Counted from the stretch's first letter, positions 8,299 through 17,552 are shown. The stretch is 64,000 nt of DNA from Streptomyces sp. DH-12 (GCF_002899455.1 NZ_PPFB01000001.1:3068501-3132500); one strand, 5' to 3'. A program made the numbers and translations. Notes: a model not told the origin generated them from the letters alone.

Positions 8299-9522
8299 TT
8301 ACTGGGGGAGGGTTTCGAGAGAGGGACCGAGGATCCAGCCGGCGATCTCTCGGATCGCGCCGTCACCGCCGGGGAGGGTGGTGACCGCGCGGGCGGCGCC
8401 GCGTACGGCGTCGTGGGCGCTCGCGACCGCCACGGGCCAGCCGACGAGGGCGAAGCACGGGAGGTCGTTGACGTCGTTGCCGACGTAGAGCACGCGCTCG
8501 GGCGCGATGCCCTGCTCCTCGCACCACTGCTTGAGGGCGAGGTCCTTGCGGTCGACGCCGTGCAGCACGGGGAGCTTCAGCTTGCGTGCGCGGGCGGCGA
8601 CGACCGGGTTCTGCTCGGTGGACAGGATCAGCAGCTTCAGGCCGCTGCGGCGCAGGGCGGCGATGCCGAGGCCGTCGCCGCGGTGCACGGAGACGAACTC
8701 CCGTCCGTCCGCGTCGATCAGCACCCGGTCGTCGGTCTGGGTGCCGTCGAAGTCGAGGACCACCGCGTCGATGTCGCCGGCGGTGGGCAGGCCGGTCCGG
8801 CCGGCGTCGAGGAGCGGCGCGAGGGCGCGGGCCCGCGCGAGGTCGTGCGGGTCGTCGACCTCCAGGACGCGCGCCGGGTCGGTGCGCACGAGGTCGGTGC
8901 GGCCGAAGAAGCGGTGGCCGTGCTCGCGCAGGCCGGCGGCGTCCATGGCGTAGGCGGCGCCGGTCTCCAGGAAGTCCTGGGGGCGGTCTTGGCGGCGGGG
9001 GCGGACGGCCTTGTCGTGGTTGACGCCGTGTCCGCCGCCGGCCGCCGGGTCGCCGCTGCCGGGGCCGTGACGCCAGACGAAGCCGTGGAAGGGGGCGACC
9101 GTCACCGCCGTGTCGGCGCCGCCGTGGGCGACCGCGGCGGCCACCCCGTCGACGTCCTCGCGGGTGAGGAAGGGGCTGGTGCACTGCACGAGCAGGACGA
9201 CGTCCACCCGCGCGCCGTGCAGCGCCTCGTAGGCGTCCAGGGCGTGCAGCACGGCCGCCTCGGAGGTGGCGGTGTCCCCGGCGAGGTCCGCGGGCCGCGG
9301 CACGACCTCGGCGCCCGCCTGCCGCGCGGTCTCGGCGATGGCCGCGTCGTCGGTGGAGACCACCACGTCCGTGACGTGCCGGGCGGCGCGGCACTCCCGT
9401 ACGGCGCGGGCCACCAGGGGCACGCCGCCGACGGGGGCGAGGTTCTTCGCGGGGACGCCCTTGGAGCCGCCGCGTGCGGGTATCACGGCGAGCACCCGGC
9501 GGGCGGCCGGAGAGTCGGACAT
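8299..9522 (-). CDS. CMP-nonulosonate cytidylyltransferase fused to HAD phosphatase
   Basis: A 407-residue two-domain protein. Residues about 8-235 are a NeuA/KdsB-like cytidylyltransferase (VIPARGGSKGVPAKN, VVSTDDAAIAE, LLVQCTSPF). Residues about 245-400 are a KdsC-like HAD phosphatase (VVLDFDGTQTDD with both catalytic Asp, LLILSTEQN, VLYVGNDVNDLPCF). The start ATG at 9522 has GAGGAG upstream. The fusion joins two consecutive steps: removal of the 9-phosphate from the NeuB product and activation to the CMP-sugar. The nucleotide-transferase/HAD pairing also occurs in animal CMP-sialate synthetase, where the HAD half lacks phosphatase activity; here its catalytic residues look intact. It is the central enzyme of the polymer cluster. 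Confidence 0.88.
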   Translation of the reverse strand: MSDSPAARRVLAVIPARGGSKGVPAKNLAPVGGVPLVARAVRECRAARHVTDVVVSTDDAAIAETARQAGAEVVPRPADLAGDTATSEAAVLHALDAYEALHGARVDVVLLVQCTSPFLTREDVDGVAAAVAHGGADTAVTVAPFHGFVWRHGPGSGDPAAGGGHGVNHDKAVRPRRQDRPQDFLETGAAYAMDAAGLREHGHRFFGRTDLVRTDPARVLEVDDPHDLARARALAPLLDAGRTGLPTAGDIDAVVLDFDGTQTDDRVLIDADGREFVSVHRGDGLGIAALRRSGLKLLILSTEQNPVVAARARKLKLPVLHGVDRKDLALKQWCEEQGIAPERVLYVGNDVNDLPCFALVGWPVAVASAHDAVRGAARAVTTLPGGDGAIREIAGWILGPSLETLPQ

Positions 9523-9554
9523 GGGGTCAGCTCCTCGAAGGGGGGTCGGGGCGG

Positions 9555-10871
9555 TCACAGCTCGCCCATCCGGCGGATCGCGGGAGCCACGCGCTGCACG
9601 CCGTGGCGGTAGGCGCCGCGTGCGGTGCGGCGCACGATCCGCCGGACCGGCCCGGGGTCCCGGCCGGCGGCGGGCGCGCCGGGCAGCGGCGTCCCGTCGG
9701 GGCCGAGGTGGTGGCGGGCGAGGATGCCGGGCAGGTAGCCGGGCGCGGTGACGGGCGTGTAGTACGGGGTGAGCGGCGGGAGTCCGCCGGGCTCGTCGAG
9801 CAGCTCGGCGATGCGGGCGCGGGCCGCGTCGAAGGCCGTCGCGTACGAGCCGTCCGCCGCGACGCCCTGGCGGGCCAGCCACTCCTCGTCGGGCACCGGA
9901 CGGTGTCCGGCGTCGAGCTGGTCCCAGGAGGCGAGGCAGCCGGAGCCCACGAAGTGGTGGTTGCCGAGCGCCTCGCGGATGCCGAGGTCGGTGAGGACGG
10001 CGGTGGGGACGCGCCGGTGCAGCGCCTCCAGGGCGGCCGTCGAGCTGACGGTGACGAGGAGGTCGGTGCGGTCCAGGACCTCGCCCATGTGCCCGTAGAC
10101 CAGGCGCAGGTTGGCGGGGAGGGCGAGGCCGCGGGCCAGCTTCTGGTAGGGCAGTTCCTCGATGTGCGTGGTGTGTTCGCCGGGCCGGGAGCGCAGCTTC
10201 AGCAGCACCTCGCGCTCGGGGTGGCGGCGGGCGTGCTCGACCAGCCGGTTCAGCAGGTACGTGCGGTCCGCGCGGGTGTCCGGCACGGACGGCTGGGCGG
10301 CGAACACCACCCGGTAGGGCTCGTGGTCGCCGGTGTGGGGCGCGCCGCCGAGGAACGGCAGCGCGACCTCGGTGACCGCGCCGGCGTCGGCGCCGACCCC
10401 CTCGTAGACGGCGCGGAAACGCTCCGCGTCCTGGCGGGAGTTGGCCAGCACCAGGTCGGCGCCGTGGCGCAGCAGCAGGCCGTCGGTGAGCTTCTCGTAG
10501 ACGACGCCGACGTAGCCGGTGACGACGACGGGACGGCGGGGCCGGCCGGCCCAGACGCGTCCCAGCCCGTGCAGCATCGCCTGCACCCCGCCGCCGACCA
10601 GGGCGAGCACGAGAACGTCGTACGACCCGTACGTCTCCTCGCGCAGGGCGTGCAGGAACTCGGTCGCGGTGACCTCCCGCAGGGAGTCCGCGCGGACGCC
10701 GACCTCGCCGAGCTGGCGGGCGGTGGGCGTGGCGCGGCCCCGCAGCAGATATCCGTCCAGGCGGATGTCGCGCGGCGCGATGCGTTTCGCGGTGAGCGTG
10801 CCCCATTTCCAGCGGGTGTCGGAATCCGCGAGGACCGCCACCCTGAGGGGCTTCGTTGCACTTGCTGGCAC
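9555..10871 (-). CDS. Glycosyltransferase-like protein of the nonulosonate cluster
   Basis: A protein of about 438 residues with a GT-B-like feel: an N-terminal Rossmann-type start (LRVAVLADSDTRWKWG), VVVTGYVGVVYEKLTDGLLL near residue 120, FAAQPSVPDTRADR, then a C-terminal half with LVTVSSTAALEAL and NHHFVGSGC. I recall this family as a DUF6716-type putative glycosyltransferase, but cannot confirm it. The start is uncertain: GTG at 10871 (VPASATKPLRV) is favoured over an upstream TTG at 10910. It heads the minus-strand arm and lies 32 bases before the NeuA-HAD gene. It may transfer the primer or repeating sugar of the polymer. Confidence 0.8.
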   Translation of the reverse strand: MPASATKPLRVAVLADSDTRWKWGTLTAKRIAPRDIRLDGYLLRGRATPTARQLGEVGVRADSLREVTATEFLHALREETYGSYDVLVLALVGGGVQAMLHGLGRVWAGRPRRPVVVTGYVGVVYEKLTDGLLLRHGADLVLANSRQDAERFRAVYEGVGADAGAVTEVALPFLGGAPHTGDHEPYRVVFAAQPSVPDTRADRTYLLNRLVEHARRHPEREVLLKLRSRPGEHTTHIEELPYQKLARGLALPANLRLVYGHMGEVLDRTDLLVTVSSTAALEALHRRVPTAVLTDLGIREALGNHHFVGSGCLASWDQLDAGHRPVPDEEWLARQGVAADGSYATAFDAARARIAELLDEPGGLPPLTPYYTPVTAPGYLPGILARHHLGPDGTPLPGAPAAGRDPGPVRRIVRRTARGAYRHGVQRVAPAIRRMGEL

Positions 10872-11069
10872 ACCGGAGAAGTTAGGAAGCGAATTCCGCG
10901 AACGGCCCAACCGCGCCTCAACGAAACGTTAACAACACCCCACCGAGAGCCGAACCCGGCCGGGAAAATGGCGGAGTCAGACGCGATCCACCGGACCGAC
11001 ACACGGAGTTCACCGCCCGTACGGCCGGCGGACGGAAAGCGCTCCGGGCGGTCTCCTAATGTTTTCCGG

Positions 11070-12059
11070 GTGCCGAAGCTTTCCGTGATCGTGCCTTTTC
11101 GCAATGTCCGTCCGTACGCGCCGGACGCGCTCAGGAGTCTGCGCGCGAATGCCCGCGCGGATTTCGAGTTCGTCCTGGTCGACGACGGTTCGGAGGACGA
11201 CACCCCGGTGCTCGTCGAGCGGGCCGCCGAGGAGCTGGCCCGTGTCGCGCGGGTCCGTCACATCCGCCGGGAGCGCGCCGGCGGGATCGCCACCGCGCGC
11301 AACGCCGGGCTGGACGCGGCGGGCGGCGAGTACCTGACCTTCCTGGACGGCGACGACTGGTACGCCCCCGGCCACCTGTCCCGGCTGGTCGCCGCGGCGG
11401 AGGAGCTGGGCTGCGACTTCCTGCGCACCGACCACGTACGGGTCACCGGGCGTGCCCGGACCGTGCACCGGGTGCCGGTCGGGCCGCGGGACGAGGTGCT
11501 GGACCCGCGGGCGGCGATCCTGCCCGCCGACCGGACCACCGCGGTGGACTACCCGCAGGCGTGGGCCGGCGTCTACCACCGGCGGCTGCTGGAGCGGGGG
11601 CTGCTGCACTTCCCCGACGGACTGCGCACCGCCGAGGACCGGCCGTGGATCTGGCGGCTGCACCGGGAGGCGGAGTCGTTCGCCGTGGTGGGCCTGCTGG
11701 GCGTGTTCTACCGCAAGGGCGTCGCCTCCTCCCTCACCCGGATCGGGGACGAACGGCAACTGGACTTCGTCCCCGCCTTCGACCGGGTGGTGGCGGAGAC
11801 GGCGGCGGACCGGGACGCGGACCGGCTGCTGCCGAAGGCGGTGCGGACGTACTGCGCGGTGATCGACCGTCATCTGGCCGAGCGGGACAAGTTCGAGCCG
11901 GCGGTGGCCTCACGGCTGCGGACGCTGTGCGCGGACGCGTTGCGGCGGCTGCCGCGGGACGTGCTGGACGAGGTGCTGGACTCGATGGACGCCGGGCGGG
12001 CGTCGCGGCTGCGGCGGCTGCGGCGGGCGCCGCTGCGCGCGGGGAAGGGGGCCGCGTGA
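11070..12059 (+). CDS. GT2-family glycosyltransferase (module 1)
   Basis: A 329-residue inverting glycosyltransferase with a GT-A fold. It opens VPKLSVIVPFRNVRPYAPDA and shows LVDDGSEDDTP (nucleotide binding), GIATARNAGLDAAGGEYLTF and LDGDDWYAP, the DxD-type metal site. A C-terminal segment with TAEDRPWIWRLHREA follows. The GTG at 11070 is the only good start at the domain boundary. The stop overlaps the GTG of the next gene (GTGA). It is a close paralogue of 14028-14993: LDGDDWY, RTAEDR-WIWRLH and the LP-KAVRTYCA-I block recur at matching positions. It is the first gene of the plus-strand arm, divergent from 9555-10871. Confidence 0.9.
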   Translation: MPKLSVIVPFRNVRPYAPDALRSLRANARADFEFVLVDDGSEDDTPVLVERAAEELARVARVRHIRRERAGGIATARNAGLDAAGGEYLTFLDGDDWYAPGHLSRLVAAAEELGCDFLRTDHVRVTGRARTVHRVPVGPRDEVLDPRAAILPADRTTAVDYPQAWAGVYHRRLLERGLLHFPDGLRTAEDRPWIWRLHREAESFAVVGLLGVFYRKGVASSLTRIGDERQLDFVPAFDRVVAETAADRDADRLLPKAVRTYCAVIDRHLAERDKFEPAVASRLRTLCADALRRLPRDVLDEVLDSMDAGRASRLRRLRRAPLRAGKGAA

Positions 12060-13495
12060 AAACGGCCGGCACGCAGATCTTCTGTGCGGCCACTCCGTCG
12101 GCGGTCGTCGTGATGGCGGCCGCGGTCGAGGCGGGGCTGCTGCCGGACGCGGGGCGCCGGATGCTGCTGGTGTGCGACGACGCGCCGGTGCCGGAGGCGG
12201 CCCCGCCGTGGGACGAGGTGCCGGGCTTCGCCCGGCTGCGCGCCCGCTTCGACGCGGTGCTGTCCTGGAACGAGGCGATACGGCCCTTCCACCCGGCGGC
12301 CTGGACGCCCCGCACGGAGGACGTCCCGCTGCTCGAACGGCACGTCCGGCGGCTGTGGGCGCTCGGGGACGACCGCGTGGAGCTGGTCCTGGGCGCCCCG
12401 GACGCCCCGCCGGCGCAGGCGGTGGCCCGCGTGTTCACGGGCGCGCCCCTGCACGTCTGCGCGGGCGGACCGGCGGACTACGGGCCCACACGGGGCAAGC
12501 TCGACCCGCTGATCGGCACGCGGGTGCGGCAGGTGCTGCACCTCGACCTGGTGCCGGGCCTGACACCGCTGCTGCTGAGCGAGTTCGGGGCGCCGGCGCG
12601 GGTGGTGCCGACGGAGGCCTTCCGGGCGGTGGCGGGTGAGATCGCCTCGGCGGTGAAGGGCGTGCCGGAGGGGGCGGCGCTGGTGGCCGGACAGTGTCTC
12701 TCCGCCCTCGGGATCACCGACCCGGGCGGGGAGGACGCGCTGCACGCGGAGATGGTGCGGGCGGCGGCCGGACGCGGCCACCGCCACGTGGTGTTCGCAC
12801 CCCACCCCGCCTCCCCGGTCCGGTACGGCAGCGCGCCGCGGGCCGAGGCGGAACGCCTGGGCGTGGACCTCACGGTCCTGGACACCCCCGTCCCGGCGGA
12901 GGCGCTGTACGAGGCGTGCCGCCCGGCGCTGGTCGTCGGCTGCTCGTCGACCGCCTTGTTCACGGCGTCCGCCCTGTACGGCCTCCCGGTCGCCCGCGTC
13001 GGCACGGAGCGCCTGCTGGACCGGCTGACGCCGTATCACCATCCGCACCGGATCGCCCTGGTCCTGGCGGAGGCGGTGCTGCCGGGGGCGGAGTCCGGGG
13101 CGGGGCCTGCGCTGTCGGAGGCGGGCACGGTGCCCGGTGCCGGGTCCGGCGGCGAAGTCGCACGGGTCGAGGGCGGCGACACGCCGCCGGTCCCGCGCGG
13201 CGGGGACGCGCCCTCGGGTGCTCGGCCCGCCGCCGGGAACGGGGCCGCCGGCGACGGTCTGCGGGGACTTCTGAGCACCCTCGCCTTCACCGTGCGGCCG
13301 CAGGTGCATCCTTCGCTGCGTGCCGTCGCGGAGCGGTATCTCGCGGCGGGGGCGTGGGACCGGCGGTGGTTTCCGCGGAGGCGGCTCACCGCGTTGGGGT
13401 TGCCGGGGGGTGTGCCGAGGCAGGTGGTGTTCCTGTCGCGGAGCCGGATCGCCCGGCGGGTGGTGCGGCGGGTGCGCACGGCCGTGCGGGGCTGA
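12056..13495 (+). CDS. Polysialyltransferase-family protein (module 1)
   Basis: A 479-residue protein starting at a GTG that overlaps the preceding stop. The motif order TQIFCAATPSAVVVMAAA, FDAVLSWNEAIRPFHP, QVLHLDLVPGLTPLLLSE, VFAPHPASP (His-Pro motif) and VVGCSSTALFTASALYG (Ser motif) fits the bacterial alpha-2,8-polysialyltransferase (GT38-like) family, which extends nonulosonic acid chains from CMP donors. About 60 residues near 345-405 are a Gly/Ala/Pro-rich insertion absent from the paralogue at 14997-16349. It is paired with the preceding GT2 enzyme. The activity is inferred from family and cluster context. Confidence 0.82.
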   Translation: MKTAGTQIFCAATPSAVVVMAAAVEAGLLPDAGRRMLLVCDDAPVPEAAPPWDEVPGFARLRARFDAVLSWNEAIRPFHPAAWTPRTEDVPLLERHVRRLWALGDDRVELVLGAPDAPPAQAVARVFTGAPLHVCAGGPADYGPTRGKLDPLIGTRVRQVLHLDLVPGLTPLLLSEFGAPARVVPTEAFRAVAGEIASAVKGVPEGAALVAGQCLSALGITDPGGEDALHAEMVRAAAGRGHRHVVFAPHPASPVRYGSAPRAEAERLGVDLTVLDTPVPAEALYEACRPALVVGCSSTALFTASALYGLPVARVGTERLLDRLTPYHHPHRIALVLAEAVLPGAESGAGPALSEAGTVPGAGSGGEVARVEGGDTPPVPRGGDAPSGARPAAGNGAAGDGLRGLLSTLAFTVRPQVHPSLRAVAERYLAAGAWDRRWFPRRRLTALGLPGGVPRQVVFLSRSRIARRVVRRVRTAVRG

Positions 13496-13762
13496 ACGAT
13501 GTCACAAGCCGTCCCGCGCGCGGCGGGGACGCGTCCTTCCGCCAATCACCACGGCGCCGGGGGCCCGCCCCGGCCCGGCGGGGCGAAGGCGCCCGGAAGT
13601 GGCCGGGTATCCGCGCCGGGTCCGGCCGGGTGCCGTCTGAGCACGAACACCCGGGCACGGGTCGGCTGTTGGCCGATGACTGTTCACCGGATGTCCACCC
13701 GGACGCCATCGGCGGACCGCCGTGCCGGGGCACATTCGGCGTCCGGAGCGAGGACGGTCCCG

Positions 13763-13990
13763 CATCCGAAGCTCGCCTGCTTCCTGTCCGGCATCGGCCG
13801 CGAGGAGCGGGGACCGCCGGTGCACGCCCGGGACCTCGGCCCGCTGTTCCCGGAGCGGGCGTCCGCGGTCCTCGACCACCACCCGGCCGCCGTGGCGGAC
13901 GCGAACACCGCGCAGCGGCCCCTGTGGGAGACCACGCGGGCGGACCTCGACGAGCTGAGGGAGGTGTTCGGCCCGGCCCGAGCCACCGAG
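13763..13990 (+). pseudogene. Possible gene remnant between the two GT2/polyST modules
   Basis: The 532-base gap 13496-14027 contains a stretch of about 75 codons read from 13763 (HPKLACFLSGIGREERG onward) whose third positions are almost all G or C, as in real genes here. It has no start codon with a ribosome site and no stop, and the bias fades on both sides. That is what a decayed fragment would look like. I do not recognise the protein. Chance cannot be excluded. The first 200 bases of the gap show only GC-rich inverted repeats. Confidence 0.3.
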
Positions 13991-14027
13991 ACCGCCGCCG
14001 CTTCCCGTCCCGAAAGAGAGAAACCCC

Positions 14028-14993
14028 GTGCCGAAACTGTCCGTCGTCGTCCCGATGCACAACGTGGAGGCGTTCGCAGAGAGCACCCTGCGCAGTCTCG
14101 CCGCCAACGCGCACCCGGACGTCGAGTTCCTGATCGTCGACGACTGCTCCACGGACGCCACGCCCTGGGTGATCGACCGGTGGGCGGAGAGGCTGCCGGG
14201 CGCGCGGGTGATCCGGCACGACACCAACCGGGGGATCGCCCAGGCGCGGAACTCCGGCATCGACGCGGCCGACGGGGAGTACCTCGCCTTCCTCGACGGC
14301 GACGACTGGTACGGCCCGGGGCACCTCGCCGCGATGGTGCGGGCGATGGACGAGCTGGGCTGCGACTTCGCCCGCACGGATCATGTGCAGGTCACCGGCA
14401 CCGAGCGGGTGGTCAAGCGGCCCCCGGCCCCGGTGCGGAACGCGGTGATGGACCCGCGCGACGGGATCACGCCCGTCGACACGGAGACCATGGTCGACTA
14501 CCCGTTCGTCTGGGCGGGCATCTACCGCCGCCGTCTCTTCGACGACGGCGGGATGCGCTTCGTCACCGAACTGCGCACCGCCGAGGACCGGCTGTGGATC
14601 TGGCGGCTGCACCTGACGGCGCGCACCTACGCGTCCCTCGGACTGCACGGGGTGTTCTACCGGCGGGGCGTCGCGACCTCCCTCACCCAGATCAAGGACT
14701 CCCGCCAGCTCGACTTCATCCCGGCGTACGACCTGCTGCTGCGGGACGTGCAGGGCGACCCGGAGTGCGACCGCTTCCTCCCGAAGGCCGTCCGCACCTA
14801 CTGCGCCATGATCGCCTTCCACCTCGGCAAGGCGGACGCGTACGAGCCGTCGGCGGCCCGGCGGCTGCGGCAGGAGGCGCGGGAGGCGCTGCTGCGCATG
14901 CCCCAGCACGCGCTGGAGGAGACCCTGACCACCATCGACAGCACCCGGAGCAGGCTCCTCGGCCGCCTGCGCGACGGGCGGAAGGCTGCCTGA
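14028..14993 (+). CDS. GT2-family glycosyltransferase (module 2)
   Basis: A 321-residue GT-A-fold enzyme opening VPKLSVVVPMHNVEAFAEST. Nucleotide-binding LIVDDCSTDATP, GIAQARNSGIDAADGEYLAF and the DxD site LDGDDWYGPGH are intact. The GTG at 14028 follows a purine-rich GAAAGAGAGAAA. It aligns end to end with the module 1 enzyme and is the better conserved of the two in its C-terminal half. The gap to the following polysialyltransferase-family gene is 3 bases. A role in initiating or alternating the polymer repeat is likely. Confidence 0.92.
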   Translation: MPKLSVVVPMHNVEAFAESTLRSLAANAHPDVEFLIVDDCSTDATPWVIDRWAERLPGARVIRHDTNRGIAQARNSGIDAADGEYLAFLDGDDWYGPGHLAAMVRAMDELGCDFARTDHVQVTGTERVVKRPPAPVRNAVMDPRDGITPVDTETMVDYPFVWAGIYRRRLFDDGGMRFVTELRTAEDRLWIWRLHLTARTYASLGLHGVFYRRGVATSLTQIKDSRQLDFIPAYDLLLRDVQGDPECDRFLPKAVRTYCAMIAFHLGKADAYEPSAARRLRQEAREALLRMPQHALEETLTTIDSTRSRLLGRLRDGRKAA

Positions 14994-14996
14994 CCC

Positions 14997-16349
14997 ATGC
15001 ACCGCACCACGCAGATGTTCCAGGTCTCGACCCTCTACGGCGCCGCCACCCTGGCCGCGGCGCTGGACGCGGGCCTGTTCGGACCGCGCGGCCAGGCCCG
15101 CCGGATCCTTCTGGTCTCGCACAATGCGGCCGTCCCGGAGACCGCGCTGCGCCTGGACGAGATGCACGGCTACGGCCCGCTGGCCGCCCGCTTCGACACG
15201 GTGGTGAGCTGGAACGAGGCGATCAGCCCGTACCACCCGAGCGCCTGGGGTCCGCGCGGCGCGGACACGGTGCTGTGGCAGCGGGCGCTGCGGCTGCTGT
15301 GGGGCATCGACGAGGACGAACGGGTCGATCTGGCCGTCGAGTCGATCCAGGCCAACCCGGCCCGCGCGCTGGTCGCGATCTTCTCCGAGGCGTCCGTCGA
15401 CGTCTACGCGGACGGTCTGATGAGCTACGGCCCGACCCGGGAGAGGCTGCCGCTGACCCTCGGCCGGCGCGTCCGGCGGCTGCTCCACCTCGACCTGGTC
15501 CCCGGGCTGCGGCCGCTGCTGCTGTCCGAGTACGGCGTGGAGCCGGTGATCGTGCCGGACGGGGCGTTCCGCGCGGTGCTGGACGAGGTCGCCCGGGAGG
15601 CGGCGGACGACCCGCTCCTCGCGCCCGTGCGCGAGGAGCGGCCGACGGCCGTGCTGCTCGGCCAGTACCTGGCGGCGATCGACATCCTGAGCGCGCGCGA
15701 GGAGGAGGACCTGCACGTGCGCATGCTCACCGGGGCGGTGCGCGCCGGGCACCGCTCGATCGTCTTCAAGCCCCACCCGACCGCCCCCGCCGGCTACTCG
15801 GCGGCGCTGCACAAGGCGGCGGCCGACGCGGGCGTGCGGCTCACCGTGCTGGACGCGCCGCTGCTCGCGGAGACGCTGTACCACCACGCCCGGCCCGAGC
15901 TGGTCGTCGGCTGCTTCTCCACGGCGATGGTGACCGCGTCCGCCTACTACGACGTGCCGGTGGCGCGGGCGGGGACGGCCCTGGTGCTGGACCGGCTGCG
16001 GCCGTACCAGAACAGCAACCGGATACCGCTGACGCTGGTCGACCATCTGGTGCCGGACCTGGAGCGGGACGAGACCCCGGCCGTGCTGGGCGCGGCGCCC
16101 GCGTCGCTGGAGCCGCTGGTGCGGACCATGGGCTTCTGCATGCAGCCCCGGACGTATCCGGCGCTGCGGGGGCCCGCGGAGGAGTGGCTGCGCGCCCACC
16201 TCGCGGACAGTCCCGCCCCGTACTTCCCCGCCCTGCGCCTGGCCGAGCTGGGGCTGCCCGGCAGCAGTCCCGCCACCCGGGCGCGGGTCCGCGCGGCACG
16301 CGCCCGGCGGAAGGTGGGGCGGGCGGTCCGCGGTACCCGGAAGCGGTGA
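14997..16349 (+). CDS. Polysialyltransferase-family protein (module 2)
   Basis: A 450-residue paralogue of 12056-13495. Motifs are TQMFQVSTLYGAATLAAALD, FDTVVSWNEAISPYHPSAWG, RLLHLDLVPGLRPLLLSEYG, VFKPHPTAPAGY (His-Pro) and VVGCFSTAMVTASAYY (Ser). The ATG at 14997 lies 3 bases after the GT2 stop. It lacks the Gly/Ala insertion of module 1. The C-terminal 40 residues are Arg/Ala rich and may associate with the membrane. Expected role: building chains of the CMP-activated nonulosonic acid produced by the divergent arm. Confidence 0.85.
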   Translation: MHRTTQMFQVSTLYGAATLAAALDAGLFGPRGQARRILLVSHNAAVPETALRLDEMHGYGPLAARFDTVVSWNEAISPYHPSAWGPRGADTVLWQRALRLLWGIDEDERVDLAVESIQANPARALVAIFSEASVDVYADGLMSYGPTRERLPLTLGRRVRRLLHLDLVPGLRPLLLSEYGVEPVIVPDGAFRAVLDEVAREAADDPLLAPVREERPTAVLLGQYLAAIDILSAREEEDLHVRMLTGAVRAGHRSIVFKPHPTAPAGYSAALHKAAADAGVRLTVLDAPLLAETLYHHARPELVVGCFSTAMVTASAYYDVPVARAGTALVLDRLRPYQNSNRIPLTLVDHLVPDLERDETPAVLGAAPASLEPLVRTMGFCMQPRTYPALRGPAEEWLRAHLADSPAPYFPALRLAELGLPGSSPATRARVRAARARRKVGRAVRGTRKR

Positions 16350-16384
16350 CGCGGGGCCGCCGCGCCGTTCCCGGCGGCCCCGCG
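16350..16384 (+). terminator. Hairpin terminator after module 2
   Basis: A 13-bp perfect stem (16350-16362 with 16372-16384) with a 9-base loop begins at the base after the polysialyltransferase stop codon. It probably ends the two-module transcript. Confidence 0.7.
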
Positions 16385-16448
16385 TGCCGCCGGGAACGCA
16401 CCGGCCACGGGCACGCCACCGTCCCGTCAACTCCCGTACACGCCAGGG

Positions 16449-17552
16449 GTGCACAGTTGCGCGGTGACCGACGACATCGCCGTACGCATGCCGCAGCAGA
16501 AGAGCGGCACCGGCTCTCCCCCGGCGCGGACCGCCACGCGGGAGCACCGTTACGACATCGACCTTCTGCGGCTGGTCTGCTCCGCGACCATCATGGTGGG
16601 CCACGTCGGCGCCCTGTTCATCCACGCCACCGGCAACGACCCGGCGAACGGCGCCGGCTCCTACTGGGCGGGCCACGTCGCCGAGGCGGTCAACCCGTTC
16701 GCCGTCCCGGTGTACTTCGCGGTCGCCGGCTGGGCGGTGCTCGTGGGGGCGCCTCCGCGCGACGGCGCGCACATGCGGCGGCGGATCGTCCACAACCTCG
16801 TGCCGCTCTTCGTGTGGACGGGCGTCTACCTGGCGTGGGCCTGGCTGCGCGACCGCAACGAGCGGCCCATGACGGAGCTGGCGGCGGACTCCCTCTTCGG
16901 CTCGGTGCGGCCCGCCTACCACCTGTGGTTCATGTACAACTACATCCCGGTGATCGCGCTGCTGGCCCTCGTGGTCCTGCTGCGGTCCGGCCGTCGCCCC
17001 TGGGGGCTGGGCGCGGCGCTGCTCGGCATCGCGGTGACGCCCAGCGTGCTGACCACGGCCGCCGAGGTGACGGGCCGGGAGATGCCCGCCTCCTCCTGGG
17101 GCTTCGCCTTCTACGCGATCGTCTACGCGGTGGGCGGGGCGCTGCTGCTGTCCCTGCCGGCCGGGACGGTACGGCCGCGGTGGCCGCTGTTCGTGCTGCT
17201 GCCGCTCTCCATGGCCGGGGCGCTCTGGTACAACACGCGGGTCCACTACGTGATGCCCAACGCGCACCTGTTCGTCGCCGTCATGTGCGTCTGCGTCCTG
17301 CTGCTGGTCAGCAGGGTGCGGGTGCCGGAGCGGTGGCGGCCGGCGCTGCGGAGACTGGCCGGCGCGGCGCTCGGCGCGTACATGGTGCACGTGCTGTTCG
17401 TCGAGGAGATCGCCGCCCCCCTCGTGTCGCCGGACCTGAGCGGACCCGCGGCCGCGCTGCTGCTGGCCGGTCTGCTGGTCACGGTGATGACCCTGTCGTT
17501 CGCCGCCAGCCTCCTGTGGGGCCGGCTGAACCTGCGCCGCCTGCTCGGCTGA
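16449..17552 (+). CDS. Acyltransferase family 3 membrane protein
   Basis: A 367-residue integral membrane protein with about 10 hydrophobic segments, beginning with YDIDLLRLVCSATIMVGHVG near residue 35, the usual opening of acyltransferase-3 (OafA/YrhL-like) proteins that acylate sugars at the membrane. PAYHLWFMYNYIPVIALLAL near residue 155 is another typical block. Several starts are possible: GTG 16449, GTG 16464 or ATG 16488. The first is given, though the N-terminus before EHRYDID is not conserved-looking. In this cluster the enzyme probably acetylates or otherwise acylates the nonulosonate polymer; this is inference from position. Confidence 0.88.
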   Translation: MHSCAVTDDIAVRMPQQKSGTGSPPARTATREHRYDIDLLRLVCSATIMVGHVGALFIHATGNDPANGAGSYWAGHVAEAVNPFAVPVYFAVAGWAVLVGAPPRDGAHMRRRIVHNLVPLFVWTGVYLAWAWLRDRNERPMTELAADSLFGSVRPAYHLWFMYNYIPVIALLALVVLLRSGRRPWGLGAALLGIAVTPSVLTTAAEVTGREMPASSWGFAFYAIVYAVGGALLLSLPAGTVRPRWPLFVLLPLSMAGALWYNTRVHYVMPNAHLFVAVMCVCVLLLVSRVRVPERWRPALRRLAGAALGAYMVHVLFVEEIAAPLVSPDLSGPAAALLLAGLLVTVMTLSFAASLLWGRLNLRRLLG

